Shown: positions 12,960 to 27,175 of the stretch, piece by piece
Layout: every line of letters begins with the position of its first letter
How positions within the stretch are numbered: position 1 is the first letter of the stretch
Assembly (NCBI RefSeq): GCF_020080835.1
Contig: NC_058161.1
Location: forward strand, 1,860,001-1,924,000
Length of the DNA: 64,000 nt
From: Cotesia glomerata
Taxonomy: Eukaryota; Arthropoda; Insecta; Hymenoptera; Braconidae
Direction: 5' to 3'
Position numbers and translations under genes: made by a program
Notes under the pieces: generated by a model
The model's database searches: none
Seen by the model: only the letters and a program-made list of their open reading frames with translations
Told to the model about the DNA's origin: nothing

Positions 12960-14269
12960 TAAATAAAATATTTAAGATAAGAAACCTTCTTTATCATTTT
13001 TTTATAATTTTAATCTTCTAAAAAAATTATTAATTTGAAAAAAAAAAATTCATTATTATTATTTCTAACTAAAAATAAAATTCGCAATCTTAAAATCAAA
13101 GTAAGATTAATGTCGCTAGATTAAAAAGATAAAAGTGACGGAAAACAATTTGAATTACATGATAGTGAGCGTACGAGGGAATTGCAAGTCGAATAATCGA
13201 TCCAGGCACCTCGACCTGGCGAACGAGTCCAGCAAAAAAAGGTAATCGTAGAACTGGTTTGTAAAACTCTGGCTCAAGAGAAAGAATTATTTCATTTGAT
13301 TCGGGACTGATCAGATGTTCAGACTATCTTACCGCCAGTTAAGTCGTCAAAGGGCCTCTTTTTTCCCCAAATTTCCCTCCTATCCCACAAAATTCAATTG
13401 TTATCATAATTATCAAGCCCACTTTCTTTTCTTGGCTTGTTTGTTCTAGGAGCGCAAATAGAAAATAAAACAAAGTTTGTGTGCATTAATGATAATTTAA
13501 TAATGCTCGACCCAGCGCACGTGATTCCGTCATTAAGCCGCGGAGTATAGCCTCGATATGACGTTACACTCAATCTTTACACATATTTATAAATATATAA
13601 ATATATATTAGTTGTGTTAATTTGTTTAAAAATAATTAGATAAAATCTTGCGTGAAAAAATAATTTTAAAAATGCGGGAAAGGTGCCGCGAGCATTTAAC
13701 AGCTCGATCTTATAAATTAAATCTATTCTATTCTCTGTATAGCTCACATATATTTGTACCTAAGAAATCGACGGAGGTCGGGACATAAATATTCAAGCGA
13801 TTCACGACAAGTATACACATGTATCCGTCTCGGTCTTGGTGTTATGTCGGGTTTCTACAAAACACTATACTAATATAAGCCGATTACGATGTGTGAGATA
13901 TTACAACAACTTTGTGAGGAGATATAGAGGTACAGCAGACAAGGAGGGATCTATACAATGTTTTTACTGTACAAGTGTTAGTACTAATGTGTATAAATCT
14001 ATATGGATTGTGTATAGACTAGTATTCACATATGCAGACAAGAATAGTGCTGTGTTACGGAATAGGAATAGTAGGCAAGGCTTTAAATGTCTCGACAAGT
14101 TTGTATTATTCACCTTCTATTTGACTTTTTGATTCTGGTTTACTAAACAGCAGCTGATTAGATCAAGATGATTTAAAAAATTTTTTTTTATTAAATTTAT
14201 GGAATGCCTATGGGTAATATTTATTTATTATTAAGTTTTTGGAAAAAAAGAAAGCTTTTAATTTTTTAA
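12896..14269. other. Intronic unique blocks at 13.1-13.6 and 13.7-14.1 kb
   Basis: (ATT)n at 12916-12957 is followed by two balanced patches. The first contains 'tcgacctggcgaacgagtcc' and CACGTG (13517-13522). The second carries a 98-codon open frame without protein-like features. Candidate regulatory DNA. Confidence 0.35.
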
Positions 14270-15190
14270 AAATTCTTCACAAAATTTTTAATACAGAAAA
14301 ATTGAATTTTTTTTATTAATATTAAGAAAAATCTTAAAATTTTTCATTAAAAAAATTAATTCAATATTTTGGAGAATTTTTTAATGTTAATTTTGATTAA
14401 TTTTTGCTAAAATTCTGAATAAAGTAGATAATTTTTTAATAGAATTTTTATTAATAATTTATTACAGTAAAGTTGATAATTTTTTTTATTAATATTAAGA
14501 AAAATCTTGAAATTTTTAATCAAAAAGATTAATTAAATATTCTGGAGATTTTTTTAATGTTAAATTTTGATTTTTTGCCAAAATTCTGAGTAAAGTAGAT
14601 AAATTTTTATTAATAATTTTTTTCTTCTATTTAAAAATTAATTTAATTTTCAACAAATTTTTTTAATGATTGAATTTTAATTAACTTAATTCTTAGAAAA
14701 ATTTTAAATAAACTAAAATAAATCTAATAATTTTTTTTTAATAGAATTTTTATTAATATTGAGTTGAAAATTTATGTTTTTCTTTTTATAATTTAAAAAT
14801 TCGTCCCAAAATTTTTGATACAATAAAATTGATAATTTTTTTATTAATATTAAGAAAATTCTTGAAATTTTTAATTAAAAAAATTAATTCAATATTCTGG
14901 AGATTTTTTTAAAGTTAATTTTGATTAATTTTTGTCAAAATTTATTAATAAAATTTTTATTAATAATTTTTGTTTTTATTTAAAAATTAATTTAATTTTC
15001 AACAAATTTTTTTAATGATTGAATTTTAATGAATTTAATTCTTAGAAAAATTTCAAATAAACTAAAATAAATCTAATAATTTTTTTAATAGAATTTTTAT
15101 TATTAATACTGAGTTAAAAATTTATGTTTATCTCTTTATAATTTAAAAATTAATTCAATACTCAGAAAAATTTCTTTTTTAATAATTTTA
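14270..15190. repeat. AT-rich tandem array, ~180-350 bp spacing
   Basis: 'gataattttttttattaata' with 'gaaaaatcttgaaattttt' and 'aatattctggagattttttt' recur near 14295, 14473 and 14830. A second block, 'caacaaatttttttaatgat', is near 14650 and 15000. Confidence 0.6.
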
Positions 15191-16189
15191 TTTTTAAAAA
15201 TTCTCTAAAAAAATTATAATAAAAAAAAACAATAAAAAAGACTAATTTAAATAAAAATAAATTTTTATTTTAAAATTTTTAGTTAAAAAAAATTTTTTAA
15301 AGCTTGAAAATAAATAACTAAAAAAAAAAAAATCAATATCTTGCATATAAATTATTTTCTCTTTTAACTTTAACGAGAATTTAAAAATTTATTATTTTTT
15401 TATTACCTGATGAGAGATATATTTTCATTGGTTACGGATTTTAAAAGTACTTTCCCTTATCTGATCGATAATTGTTTATTTTTTCACCTCGTTAATTATA
15501 AATTAAGCCCTTAAAATCAATTTTCCTCAAACTCAGCAAAAGTCTAAACATTGGAGCAAAAACTACCGTTTAAAAACAAAAAAAAAGCAAACTTAAATAA
15601 CAACAATAACAATAACAAGCACTAGCAAGTAGAAAAAAAATGTATAAATACTGAACCCGTCTGCGTCCGGCGAGTGAAGAAGCGTCGATCGATTAATCGT
15701 CGCGATAGAGCACGGTTTAATTAGCCCCGAGCGATTTATGCAGCCAGAATGTAGAATGCCGCCACGAAAATTTCTTATTGCTCTCATAAGTATTTATATA
15801 TGTATATATATTGACTTATATGGACACATATGTAGATACATATATATATGTATTTATATTTCTTATACTACTGCGATTGCTGCCGGCTTAATACCACCCC
15901 CAGTCGATTATTTTCTCGCGTTCAAATAAATGATAAATAACTTTAGATAAATAATAATTGACGCGAAAATAAATCATATATTTACCTCAATCCAGGGAAT
16001 GGGTGAAAAATGTTTTTATATATTTTTATATACATAAAAAATCGAAAAAATTTTAAATTGATAAATTTTATTTTCCAATTAATTTGTCATAAAAAAATAA
16101 TAATAATAATTATATAGAAAATTTATTTTAAATAGCTAAATTTTGGATGCTTTTTAAATATATTAAAATTGTGTTCTAGAATAAATTAA
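15191..16189. other. Intronic block with GC-richer core at 15640-15910
   Basis: AT-rich apart from 15640-15910 ('ctgcgtccggcgagtgaaga', 'gattaatcgtcgcgatagag'), which looks single-copy. No gene seen. Confidence 0.35.
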
Positions 16190-17382
<1,193 letters not shown>

Positions 17383-18599
17383 ATACATTATTTAAAAAGA
17401 ATTTTTTTTCACGTTTCTAGTCATGTATTTTTTTTCTCAATATTTTAAGATATATTTTTAATATATTAAAATTAAATTTAAAATAAATAAAATTCGGCTA
17501 TTTAAAATATATTTCTTTATAAATTTATTTAATAAAGAAATAAAATTCTTTAATTTTATATTAAATCAATTTAATTTTCTTTTCAATGTATATCATTTTT
17601 TATATTAATTTTTCTAGTTTATAAACCACAGCAGAGCAAGTCATATTTCTCATAAATTATCGCGTCAAGATTGATGGAGAAAATACCTGTGGTGACGGAT
17701 CGCATTATATAATAAATAAAAAAATAAAAAACATAAATAATTATTAGATCGATTTCTTGATCGACAAGTATTAAAACTTCCTCGAGTTTAAATTAATTAT
17801 TACTTGAGTTAAAAAATATTAAATTAAAAAGATTTATTTGAGGAAAAATGTAAATACCGGAATATTTTAATTTCAATTTTAATTGATTTAAATAAAATAA
17901 TTAATAGTGGATTCTAGGGAAAGATGATAGATAAAGATAAGAAAATATAGAAGTAAGAGAGTAGGGAGTGTGACAGTAGCAAGTCACGTGTATGTACGGC
18001 CTGTTACTGTGTACTGTACCCTGAAGTGCACAGCGAGTACCGCAAGCAAGTCCGGGAAGGGATTACGTAAGTCGACGTTTGTGTTTACGTTATATCTATA
18101 CCTATATCTAGTATAGTAGTTATTGCGGTTGGAGTATGTATGTATGTTCATGGACTTACTCCGCCTCTCGATCTATCCTTTCTGTCCTCTAGTCCTCTTG
18201 CATTATTATGCAGTGAGAGTGTATGGAGATTTGCGCAAGTGTGGATAAGTTTTACGTGCGCTCCGCGAATCTTGGAAGTGAGTCGCGCGCACATGGGGAT
18301 TGCGATTGCGTAAGGCGGAGCCTTAAATGTCCTTTTTTATTTTTTTTTTTCAGTACTTTAAATTTTTTTAAGGATTAAAATAGCAAAATTGTAGAATACA
18401 TTTTTTTTTTGTCAATTTTTAAACTTTTTTTGAAGAGAAAAAATAATTTATATTAAAATTCAAGAAAAAAAAATTTTTATATAAATATGAACAATTCTTA
18501 TTATTGTTATTAAAGCTGAAATATTAAAAATGTAAAAAAAATTTTAAGAAATCTTGCTTATAGAAAATTAAATTTTTTAAAAAAATTTCGAAAAAACAA
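17383..18599. other. Intronic block with GC-richer core at 17930-18330
   Basis: The core includes 'agtgagtcgcgcgcacatgg' and 'cgtaaggcggagcc' and is free of recognised repeats. The flanks are A/T-rich low complexity. Confidence 0.35.
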
Positions 18600-18905
18600 T
18601 TAAAAAAATAAATTTATTACTAAATTAAAGCAAAAAAATTTTTTATTAAAAACTAAAATAATCCTTATTTGACAAAATGATTATTTTTTAATTTAAAAAT
18701 TGAATTTTTAAATTAAGAACATGAATACTGTTAATTTAAAAAAATATTAATGGTAAATTAAAATTTTACCCTAGACTGGACTCGAACCCTGATCCGATTG
18801 TGTTGTTAAAAAATACTAGTTGTATATAGCTATTATAGCGTCGGGAAGTTTAGTGTTTAAAGCTTTGAATTAAATATTTTTTAAAGAGAATAATTTATTT
18901 TTAAG
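18600..18905 (-). repeat. Dispersed repeat with tRNA-type B box, copy 1
   Basis: About 300 bases match 26850-27175. On the minus strand it contains GGTTCGAGTCC (18778-18788), a perfect B box, with AGGGTAAAATTT after it. A possible A box (TAGCTATATACAACTAG) lies upstream near 18820. The layout suggests a tRNA-derived SINE, though no target duplication or tail was established. Confidence 0.55.
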
Positions 18906-20571
18906 AAGATCCATGCGAAGTAGTCAAATTTTTAAAACTTCCTGAAAATTTGTAAGTTCAATCTACGTAGCCTAATAATTAATAAAAAAAAATTAAAAAA
19001 CAGTAGCTTTCCGGGATATTTAATCAAATAATTAGGTATGAAAATTGTAATTTTTCCATGTAAAATGGAGATTCCACCAGCCGTGTATTTGGTTAAGAAT
19101 TTAATGCAATTAACGATTTAAAAAAAATTTTACTTTCATTGAATTTGATTGAAAAAATAATAAGCTAAAGATTAAAACAATAAAAAAGTAGCTTTCCGAA
19201 CGTATTACGGAGATATTTTATATTTTTTATGAAAAATCACTCGGAACTTGCGTTCTTTAAAGTCTTGTATTTGACTTGGCAACACCGCTTGCGCAGTAAC
19301 TTAAAGCATAAGTAACCGCGGTTTTTTAAATCCTAGAAGATCTTAGTCATTTTAGTTAGACAGTAAACATAAATAAATTTGAAGGTTAGGGACACTCTTT
19401 TTGTGTTGTCAAGTGTATACCGGTAATTCGGAGTGCTATATTTTTTATTAGTCAATTAAATGTTAATAATTATTTAATGAGTAAATTTATCGGGAATTTC
19501 CTCAAAAATGTTATTAATTAATTTAAAAATTAATTTTAAGATGCAAAACAAAAGTATTTCTACGTATTATTTTTGATAGAAATTTTTTACAATAGGAGGG
19601 TACTTGGATCTCCTTAAAAGAATCATTTTATTACTTTAATATTTTAGACATAATATTGATTTTAAAAAAGGGTTAAAAAATTCTAAACCCAAACGATCAA
19701 AAATTTTCTAAAAAAAAAATCCAGAGCATTGCGTGACTAGATTATAAGTTAAAAACTTGAGAAAGGCTCATCGACAGTCGTTATAGCATTACATATAGTA
19801 ATACCATATATAGCTACAGGTGGTTATCTTATTCAGAAACCCAAGCTTTAGCCGTTTTGTCTCGAGGGCTCGTCACTTGAATCGATGTTTCATTTCTCGT
19901 ATCTAATTTCTCATAATTTAACTCTCCCCCTCTCTCTCTTTAATATAATTTTCCGTCTATACTCCACCATCATATATACAAATACAAATATATATAATAT
20001 ATATGTAGATAATACACAGTGCGTACTTTTACCCTTACAAATAAAACTCACACATTTTTCTACGAGAGCCGAGACCCCACCACAACAGTTGCGATTCCCA
20101 TTACTCATAGAAACTTGTGGTCATCTTTCAACTCGCTCTCCACATGCGACCGAGACCAAGCACGAGGGTTCGTAATTATCTAGCCTGCTTCCGGTAAAAT
20201 ATTTTTTAAACCAACAATGTACCTTCCTCGTCTATTATTTATTCACTATAAAGTAAAAGAATAAATAATAAACAACAATGTTGTTATTTCTATGCGCAAT
20301 GTCCATTTAATGTTTTTTTTTTATACTTTTTACTTTTGTTCATCCAATAATAAATAAATAAATAAATAATGAAATCATAATCATGGAGAGAGGAGCTTTT
20401 GTGAGTGATGTTCCCAGTCTCAATGTATTAAATGTTAGGTACGTAGGGAGACTACTCATGTAATATGCACTCTACACTCTCCACTCTATGGTGGATTTTT
20501 AACTCAAGAAATGAGAAACAGGTGCATGACATCAGGTGGGCAGTGGCTACCACGTGATCTTTATGCTTTAT

Positions 20572-20615
<44 letters not shown>

Positions 20616-20735
20616 TATACATTCATCATTTTTATATACACATTATTATTTTTTTTTATTTTTAATTTAAAAGAGTGACAAAATTTAATTATTTAACAAT
20701 AAAAATTCATTGAATTTTTTAAATAAAATAATTTA
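18906..20735. other. Intronic sequence with mixed patch at 19.7-20.6 kb
   Basis: 18906-19700 is AT-rich. 19750-20560 is mixed, with a 96-codon open frame on plus and a 65-codon frame on minus in the same place (neither convincing) and CACGTG near 20551. A 41-base poly-T lies at 20573-20613. Confidence 0.35.
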
Positions 20736-21608
20736 CTAGCAACCTTGCAGTCACTATGTGACTGCCGTGATTTGTAAACAATAAATAAATAAAATTTTGT
20801 TTTATTTAATAATGATTTTTGTAAAATTGCACTGTACTTTTTTAAATATTGACGTTTTTAAAGATATAAGTATACCCACATGCTTTTTTGATATATCTTT
20901 CATATATACATATATATAATATATATAAATATATAAAATATGTAAAAAATTGATGTGGGTACTCAAATGAAAGGTCTCGATGAGTATGACATCAGGATGA
21001 GCCTATATCTTTGAAAATGTCAATCGTTCTCAAGATACAAGGTCATTTCTTAATTATGTAACTTGAGAACTATTGAAATTTTTAGATATAAGCTCATCCC
21101 GATGTTACACTCATTAAGAGCTTTCATTTGAGTGCCCACATGTATTTTTGATATATTTTTTATATATACATATATATAATATATATAAATATATAAAATA
21201 TATGAAAAATTGATGTGGGTACTCAAATAAAAAGTCTCGATGAATGTAATGCCGGGGTGAGCTTATATCTTTAATAATGTCAATTGTTTTCAAGATACAA
21301 GGTCATTTCTTAATTATGTATCTTGAGAACTATTGACATTTTTAAAGTTATAAGCTCATCCCGATGTTACGCTCATCGAGAGCTTTCATTTGAGTACCCA
21401 CATGCATTTTTGATATATTTTTCATATGTACATATATATAATATATATAAATATATGAAAAATTGATGTGGGTACTCAAATGAAACGTCTTGATGAATGT
21501 AACATCAAGATGAGCTTATATCTTTAAAAATGTCAATAGTTCACAAAATACAAGGTCATTTCTTAATGATGTATCTAGAGATAAAGAATTTTCGAATGCA
21601 GCCTAAAT
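20736..21608 (-). mobile_element. Helitron-type palindrome element, copy 7 (complete)
   Basis: The CTAG terminus is at 20736-20739, with an intact GCAGTCAC/GTGACTGC hairpin just inside it. There are three palindromes; the first lacks about 45 bases of one arm near 20869. The 5' block (TATCTAGAGATA, GCAGCCTAAAT) ends at 21608. It is one of the best full-length copies. Confidence 0.82.
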
Positions 21609-23279
21609 AAAAAAAAATTCATCGAATTTTTTTAATAAATCAATTCATTAATTTTTTTTTATATTTAGTCAATGTCTAATTTCTTTAATAAAAATTTAAT
21701 AATCATAAAATATCTATTTAATAATAAAATTATTAATCTCAACAATAAATCAGGATTAAAAGCAGCTAATAATAATTATAATAAGCCAATAAATAAATTC
21801 CCCGCTGAGCATTTAAGAATTAATAAAGAAATAAATGTCACAACAATCTCACTATTACATAAATATAATAAATCTTTATCAGAACATTTGTATAGTAAAT
21901 AAATAAATAAGTAAATAAATGTATAAATTACAAACTTTGTATCAACTTCTGATATAAAATAGGAATAATGTAAAATAAAAATGTATTTTTGCATTAAAAT
22001 GAATATTTAAATACAAATGACTACTGAGGAATGAAGAATTGCGGCATCACCGTGGCCTTCGGTACGTCATTCATTGTATGAGTATAATATAGTAGTACAT
22101 CGTACATATCGTACATCTACCTATACAACAATTCAACATTATGTACAATATACAATTCTATCACATACATACTTTATACTGTACATACTGTATTCGCTCG
22201 CGCGTGAACCTGGGTTGCATCCAGCACTCGTACATAAACCATCGTACCTCCGTACTTCCATCCCATCCTCATCCAACTGAACTTTAATTACTAATTTAAC
22301 ATTTTTTTATTGGATTCATTTTTATCAGGGATCTTGTTACAATAAAATTAACTTCTGTGTTACCCGGAACATTGCTATGATCTTTTAATTACTTTGGACT
22401 ATTTTTACGCTGAGACTAGTTTATTTTATTTATTTTTTTTTTTTTTAAAGTGAAGATACGGGATTGTAAATTAAGGTAATAAATAAAATAGACGTTTTAA
22501 CAGGTACTTTAATAATCATTTTAAATAATTTATGTATCGGCGCTGTGATGACATGTCATTAAAAATTAAAACAATATTTTTTAATTATTAAAAAATTAAA
22601 ATAATTATAAAAAATAAAATTTTTATTAAATTTATTTTCAATTTAAAATTCTGGCTAAAGAATCAAAGATAAAAAAAATTGATAAAAATTTTTATGTAGA
22701 AAATTTAATTTTCTACAAAAAAGTTTTCTTATTATTTTTTTAATATTTTCAATATTTTATCCAAAATAAAATTTTTCAAATTTGAAAAAAATTTTTTTAT
22801 GAATGCAGAAAAATATATCAGAATAATAAAGTTGATATTTATAATGTTTATAAGTTTATATGAGCGGTTAAGACGAGAAGCATCGACCTGGTAACCTATT
22901 AGCATAAATTAATTGGTTTGCGCACCCCATCACTCACCCTGCATAAAGTGCAGACTATTCGCGTCAGTCGAGTGTCTCATGTACAGCATATAACAGCCCA
23001 CTCTCGAATATCTCCTCTCAACTTCTCGTCTCTTCTTTATATTTAACTGCATCCCCATCCGACGATTATGTAAAGCTAAAAGTTATTAAGTTCTCCAGCT
23101 TGAGCCAAGAAATTAAAATAAAGGTTACACGCATATCGTACACGCTGTCAACGTCCGAATGATCAATTAATCTTGATCGATGCTCATGTATTATTATCAT
23201 TACCTTTTTAATCGTCGATAAATAAACATTTATATAAACTTTTAACATTTGACACTTTGGATCGTTTATATTATTAAGA
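21609..23279. other. Intronic sequence with patches at 22.0-22.3 and 22.9-23.2 kb
   Basis: Two mixed-composition patches in AT-rich DNA. 22200-22280 ('gctcgcgcgtgaacctgggt') and 22900-23060 look single-copy. No gene or repeat recognised. Confidence 0.35.
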
Positions 23280-23861
23280 GATTGACCTTGTATCTCGTGA
23301 ACTATTAACATTTTTAAAGATATAAGCTCATCTTGATGTTACTCTCATCAAGACCTTTCATTTGAGTACCCACATCAATTTTTCATATATTTTATATATT
23401 TATATATATTATATGTATGTATATATGAAAAATATATCAAAAATGCATGTGGGTACTCAAATAAAAGCTCTTGATGAGTGTAACATCAAGATGAGCTTAT
23501 CTCTTAAAAAATGTCAATATTTAAGAAAGTACAGTGCAATTTAACCTAATAAAGAAATGACTTTGTATCTTGTGAACTATTGATATTTTTAAAAATATAA
23601 GCTCATCCTTATGTTACACTCATCAAGACCTTTCATTTGAGTACCCACATCAATTTTTCATATATTTATATATATTATATATATGTATATATGATAAATA
23701 TATCGAATTTGCATGTGGGTACTCAAATGAAAGCTCTTGATGAGTGTAACACCGGGATGAGCTTATATCTTAAAAAATGTCAATATTTAAGAAAGTACAG
23801 TGTAATTTAACAAAATTTATTATCTAATAAAGCAAAATTTTATTTATTTATAGAAAAAATA
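23280..23861 (+). mobile_element. Helitron-type palindrome element, copy 8 (both ends lost)
   Basis: Two palindromes (about 23315-23505 and 23595-23775) precede the usual 3' subterminal sequence GTACAGTGTAATTTAAC and AAAGCAAAATTTTATTTATT. It stops before the hairpin. Confidence 0.7.
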
Positions 23862-24619
23862 TTAATTTAAGCAAAAAATTATTTTTAATATAAAAATTAA
23901 GACAAGTCGCATTGAAAAAAAAAAAAATATTTATTTTTGCTGTTATTGTGAGTAGAAGGAGAAGGAGGGGAGGGGGAGGGTAATGAAAGTACGGATTGGC
24001 GCATGTAATAAATATTCATGGTTACCCGGCGGGTTATGAGGTGTGGGTGAAACACGCGGCAGACAAGTAAAGAGGGAAGATTGTATTTGAGCGAAGCACC
24101 TCTTACTCTACAACACTAACTAAACTCAAGAGCAGAGGTTGTATCGTACATCCTATATTGTATATTGTATATATAATATTGTATATTGTATAGAGTCAGT
24201 ATCATGTAAGAGTTTAAAATGAGAATAAATAAAGACGGAGCGCGGGGGAGGACAGAGCCGTACCGATATTAACGGCAAGTTTAATCGCCTCGCGAGTTAT
24301 GAGAGCTCTGCTCGTGCAGTGTCTCGTGGACGTGCGCCGGGTCAGTCGGGCCCCCGAGGTCAATTAGCGCTGCTCAACACTCACTCGCCGAGTTAAGGTC
24401 TAAGAGGCTTGATGCTTTATGTTTGATGCTTCAAGCTTGATGGGAATAGTCAACTCAACTCTGCTCACCTTTTTCTTTATTTGCCTGAGTACCAGCTTTT
24501 TGAACCCTCCTTTAAGTCCACCCACAGTTTTTATTTTTCTTCTATTAAAACTTGTTCAAATTTTTTTTTTAATTAATAATATTATTCACATAGTTAATTT
24601 TGATGAAAAACAAAATTTT
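23862..24619. other. GC-rich intronic block, candidate enhancer
   Basis: 24230-24410 is among the most GC-rich non-exonic stretches ('gtgcgccgggtcagtcgggc', 'cctcgcgagttatgagagct', 'gaggtcaattagcgctgctc'). A purine-rich run (GGAGAAGGAGGGGAGGGGGA) is near 23957. It is bounded by repeats on both sides. Confidence 0.4.
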
Positions 24620-25325
24620 TATAATGCCATATATGGCCATATCAACCCATATATGACTTTTTAGGTAATATAAAAATTATATCAGGCCATATATATGGCC
24701 ACACAATGATCATGTATATGGGCATATCTGGTTATATGAAGCCATTTATGAGTTTATTAAGAAATATAAAAATGATATCATGTCATCATATGGCCATATA
24801 TGACTTTTTTAGAAAATATAACAATTTTATCAAGCCATATAATAGCCATAGATAGATATGGACAAAGATAGCCATATATGGACATACAATTGTCATGTAT
24901 ATGGCCATATATTGTAATATGAAGCCATTTATGACTTTATTAGGAAATATAAAAATTATATCATGTCATATGATGGCCATATATATGGCCATATGAAGCC
25001 ATATATGACTTTTTTAGGAAATATAAAAATTTTATCAGGCCATATAATGGCCATAGATAGATAGGGAGATAGATATTCATATAATGACCATATATATGGC
25101 CATACAATGGTCATGTATATGGCCATATATTGTTATATGAAGCCATTTATAACTTTATTAGTAAATATAAAAATTGTATCATGCCATATGATGGCCATAT
25201 GAAGCCATATATGACTTTTTTCGGAAATATAAAAATTTCATTTGGCCATATAATGGCCACAGATATGGACATCTAGCCATACATTGGCCATATATATGGT
25301 CAAATATGGTCATATATGGCAAAAA
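24620..25325 (+). repeat. Tandem array rich in ATATGGCCATAT, ~205-bp period
   Basis: 'atatatgacttttttaggaa' recurs near 24652, 24799, 25001 and 25207. Between these are 'tatcaggccatataatggcc', 'gtcatgtatatggccatat' and 'atgaagccatttatga'. The TGGCCA palindromes give high self-complementarity. No protein frame is present. Confidence 0.75.
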
Positions 25326-25658
25326 AAATTTTACTGGTTTATTTGGAATACTTACATCAAAATTTTACTAAATTAATTTTATCCATAAAAAAATCTAATA
25401 CTAAAATTCAAATAAAAAAAAATCATATCAAATAAAATAAACCATTGCAATTGCAATCGCATGATAATGATAACACTAAATCATACTAATACCGGGGCGG
25501 AGTATTAAATTATAACAAAGTTAACTTATCGTCGTACTTTTGCCAAAAGGAAAACTTCTGCGACAACTTTATTTTTAAGATTAAAACACACAATAGTTAT
25601 GTTTTATGTTTTATTGCTTAACCACGCAAGTACTGTGCCTCATACTACATAGACCCGA

Positions 25659-25662
<4 letters not shown>

Positions 25663-25740
<78 letters not shown>
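25663..25740. repeat. (AT)n microsatellite
   Basis: About 39 AT repeats without interruption, in otherwise ordinary single-copy-looking sequence. Confidence 0.95.
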
Positions 25741-25743
<3 letters not shown>

Positions 25744-26668
25744 AGCCCTTAAAAGACACGAAAGTAGTGATTATTATACTCGACAAGTAAAAAAGTCAAC
25801 AGAAACAGAACTAACTGGCTAAATGTCATATTTATGAATTCACGAGGATAGTATTGACCAACCAAACGACAAACGATTATATACATATATATATAGACAG
25901 AATATTTTCGCGAGCGCCTGATGTTGGTTAAAACGGGCCATATGCTCAAGAATCGTTAATCCAACTTGAAGCTTCCAACTTTTGGGTTTGGGGTTCAAGG
26001 TAAAAGTTATTTGTTCGCCACGCATCGACGAGCAAACGCAGGAAAGAGGGTGGGTGGTGCGCAGCTAGACTGTTCTGTTCCTGTTTGAGGCTACAGGTAG
26101 TTTTATTGCACAGGTAGAGGCAGAGCTAATAAATAATAATAATAAATAACACACATCGGGATGGATCGTGGAAAATGTTTTCGTGGTCGCTTCCGGATCA
26201 AGCTCACGTCGACGACAGACAGACGGACGGACGAAAAGTTCCTGGGTTGGGGAGAGGGCCCCGATATAATGTGCCGGGCCTGTCATTATTTCTCCCAGCC
26301 GCCGTATGTCTTCGGCTACTGCCGCCTGCTCTCTTTCTTCTTTCATTAAAAGTTTACTTTTTCGCTTTGTTTATTTATTGGATTTTTTATGAATGAACTG
26401 GACGGCTCGTAGATAAAAAAAAAAAAAAAAGCGGGTCGTAGGGTGTCCCTACGGAATAGTCAATTAACTTCTTGCTTTTATTTTCTCTGGTACTTAATAG
26501 ATACCTTGGATCTTTCTGCCGGTTATTAAGAGTTTATTCTATTCGTAAACTGTTGTTTGTTTGTTTGTTTTATTTTTAATCTCAGGCCACATGTCATTTC
26601 AAGGCATTTCTATTTTTATCTTTTTTTTTACGATACTGGACGGACAGGTGGTTGTACTTGTGGGAAAA

Positions 26669-26681
26669 CGCCATCTAGCGG
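26669..26681 (-). promoter_or_regulatory. Isolated CTCF-like motif
   Basis: The minus strand reads CCGCTAGATGGCG, close to the insect CTCF core YAGRKGGCG. It sits at the edge of the B-box repeat region. The same 13 bases recur at 27343-27355. Motif match only; no occupancy evidence. Confidence 0.4.
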
Positions 26682-26849
26682 ATTAAGTGTTGAATTTATT
26701 TTTTATCCATGAATTTAAAAAAGGTCTTTTTATTAATTAGTATTTTATATTTTATTAAAAATTATTTTTAATAATTTTAGTGAAAAAAATGATGAATTTT
26801 TAATAATTGTAAAAAAAGATTTAGTAATTTTTAATAATTATAAAAAACT

Positions 26850-27175
26850 TGACTAAAAAAAATAAATTTAACATTAAAAAATAATTTATCGTTAAATTAG
26901 AGTAAAAAAATTTTTTATTAAAAATTAAAATAGTTTTTAATTGACAAAATGATTTTTTTTAAATTTAAACATTAAATTTTTAAATTAAGAATATTAATTT
27001 TTTAAAAAATTAATAATAATTGAAATTTTACCCTAGACCGGATTCGAACCCTGATCTAACCGCTCTCTAAAAAAATACTATTTGTACTTAGCTATTACAA
27101 GATCTGCTAACACAATATGTAAAGCTTTAAATTCAATATTTTTTAAATGGAATAATTTCTTTTCAAATAGCTAAA
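26850..27175 (-). repeat. Dispersed repeat with tRNA-type B box, copy 2
   Basis: This is the partner of 18600-18905 with the same order of motifs: 'attgacaaaatgatt', 'ttttaccctagacc', the B box GGTTCGAATCC on the minus strand (27040-27050), then 'tatttgtacttagctatta'. Divergence between copies is moderate. The B box is among the best-conserved parts. Confidence 0.55.

Larger units (their letters stand above)
25326..26849. other. Intronic block with GC-richer core at 25.9-26.4 kb
   Basis: After the (AT)n tract, 25850-26340 is balanced to GC-rich, with overlapping open frames on both strands (93 codons minus, 73 plus) that resemble no family. Contains GACGGACGGACG-type repeats near 26218 and a CTCF-like motif at 26669. 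Confidence 0.35.

Noticed and set aside
26065..26346. 93-codon minus-strand frame in a GC-rich block
   Set aside because: Plus-strand frames of similar length cover the same bases and no domain is recognisable; GC content explains it.
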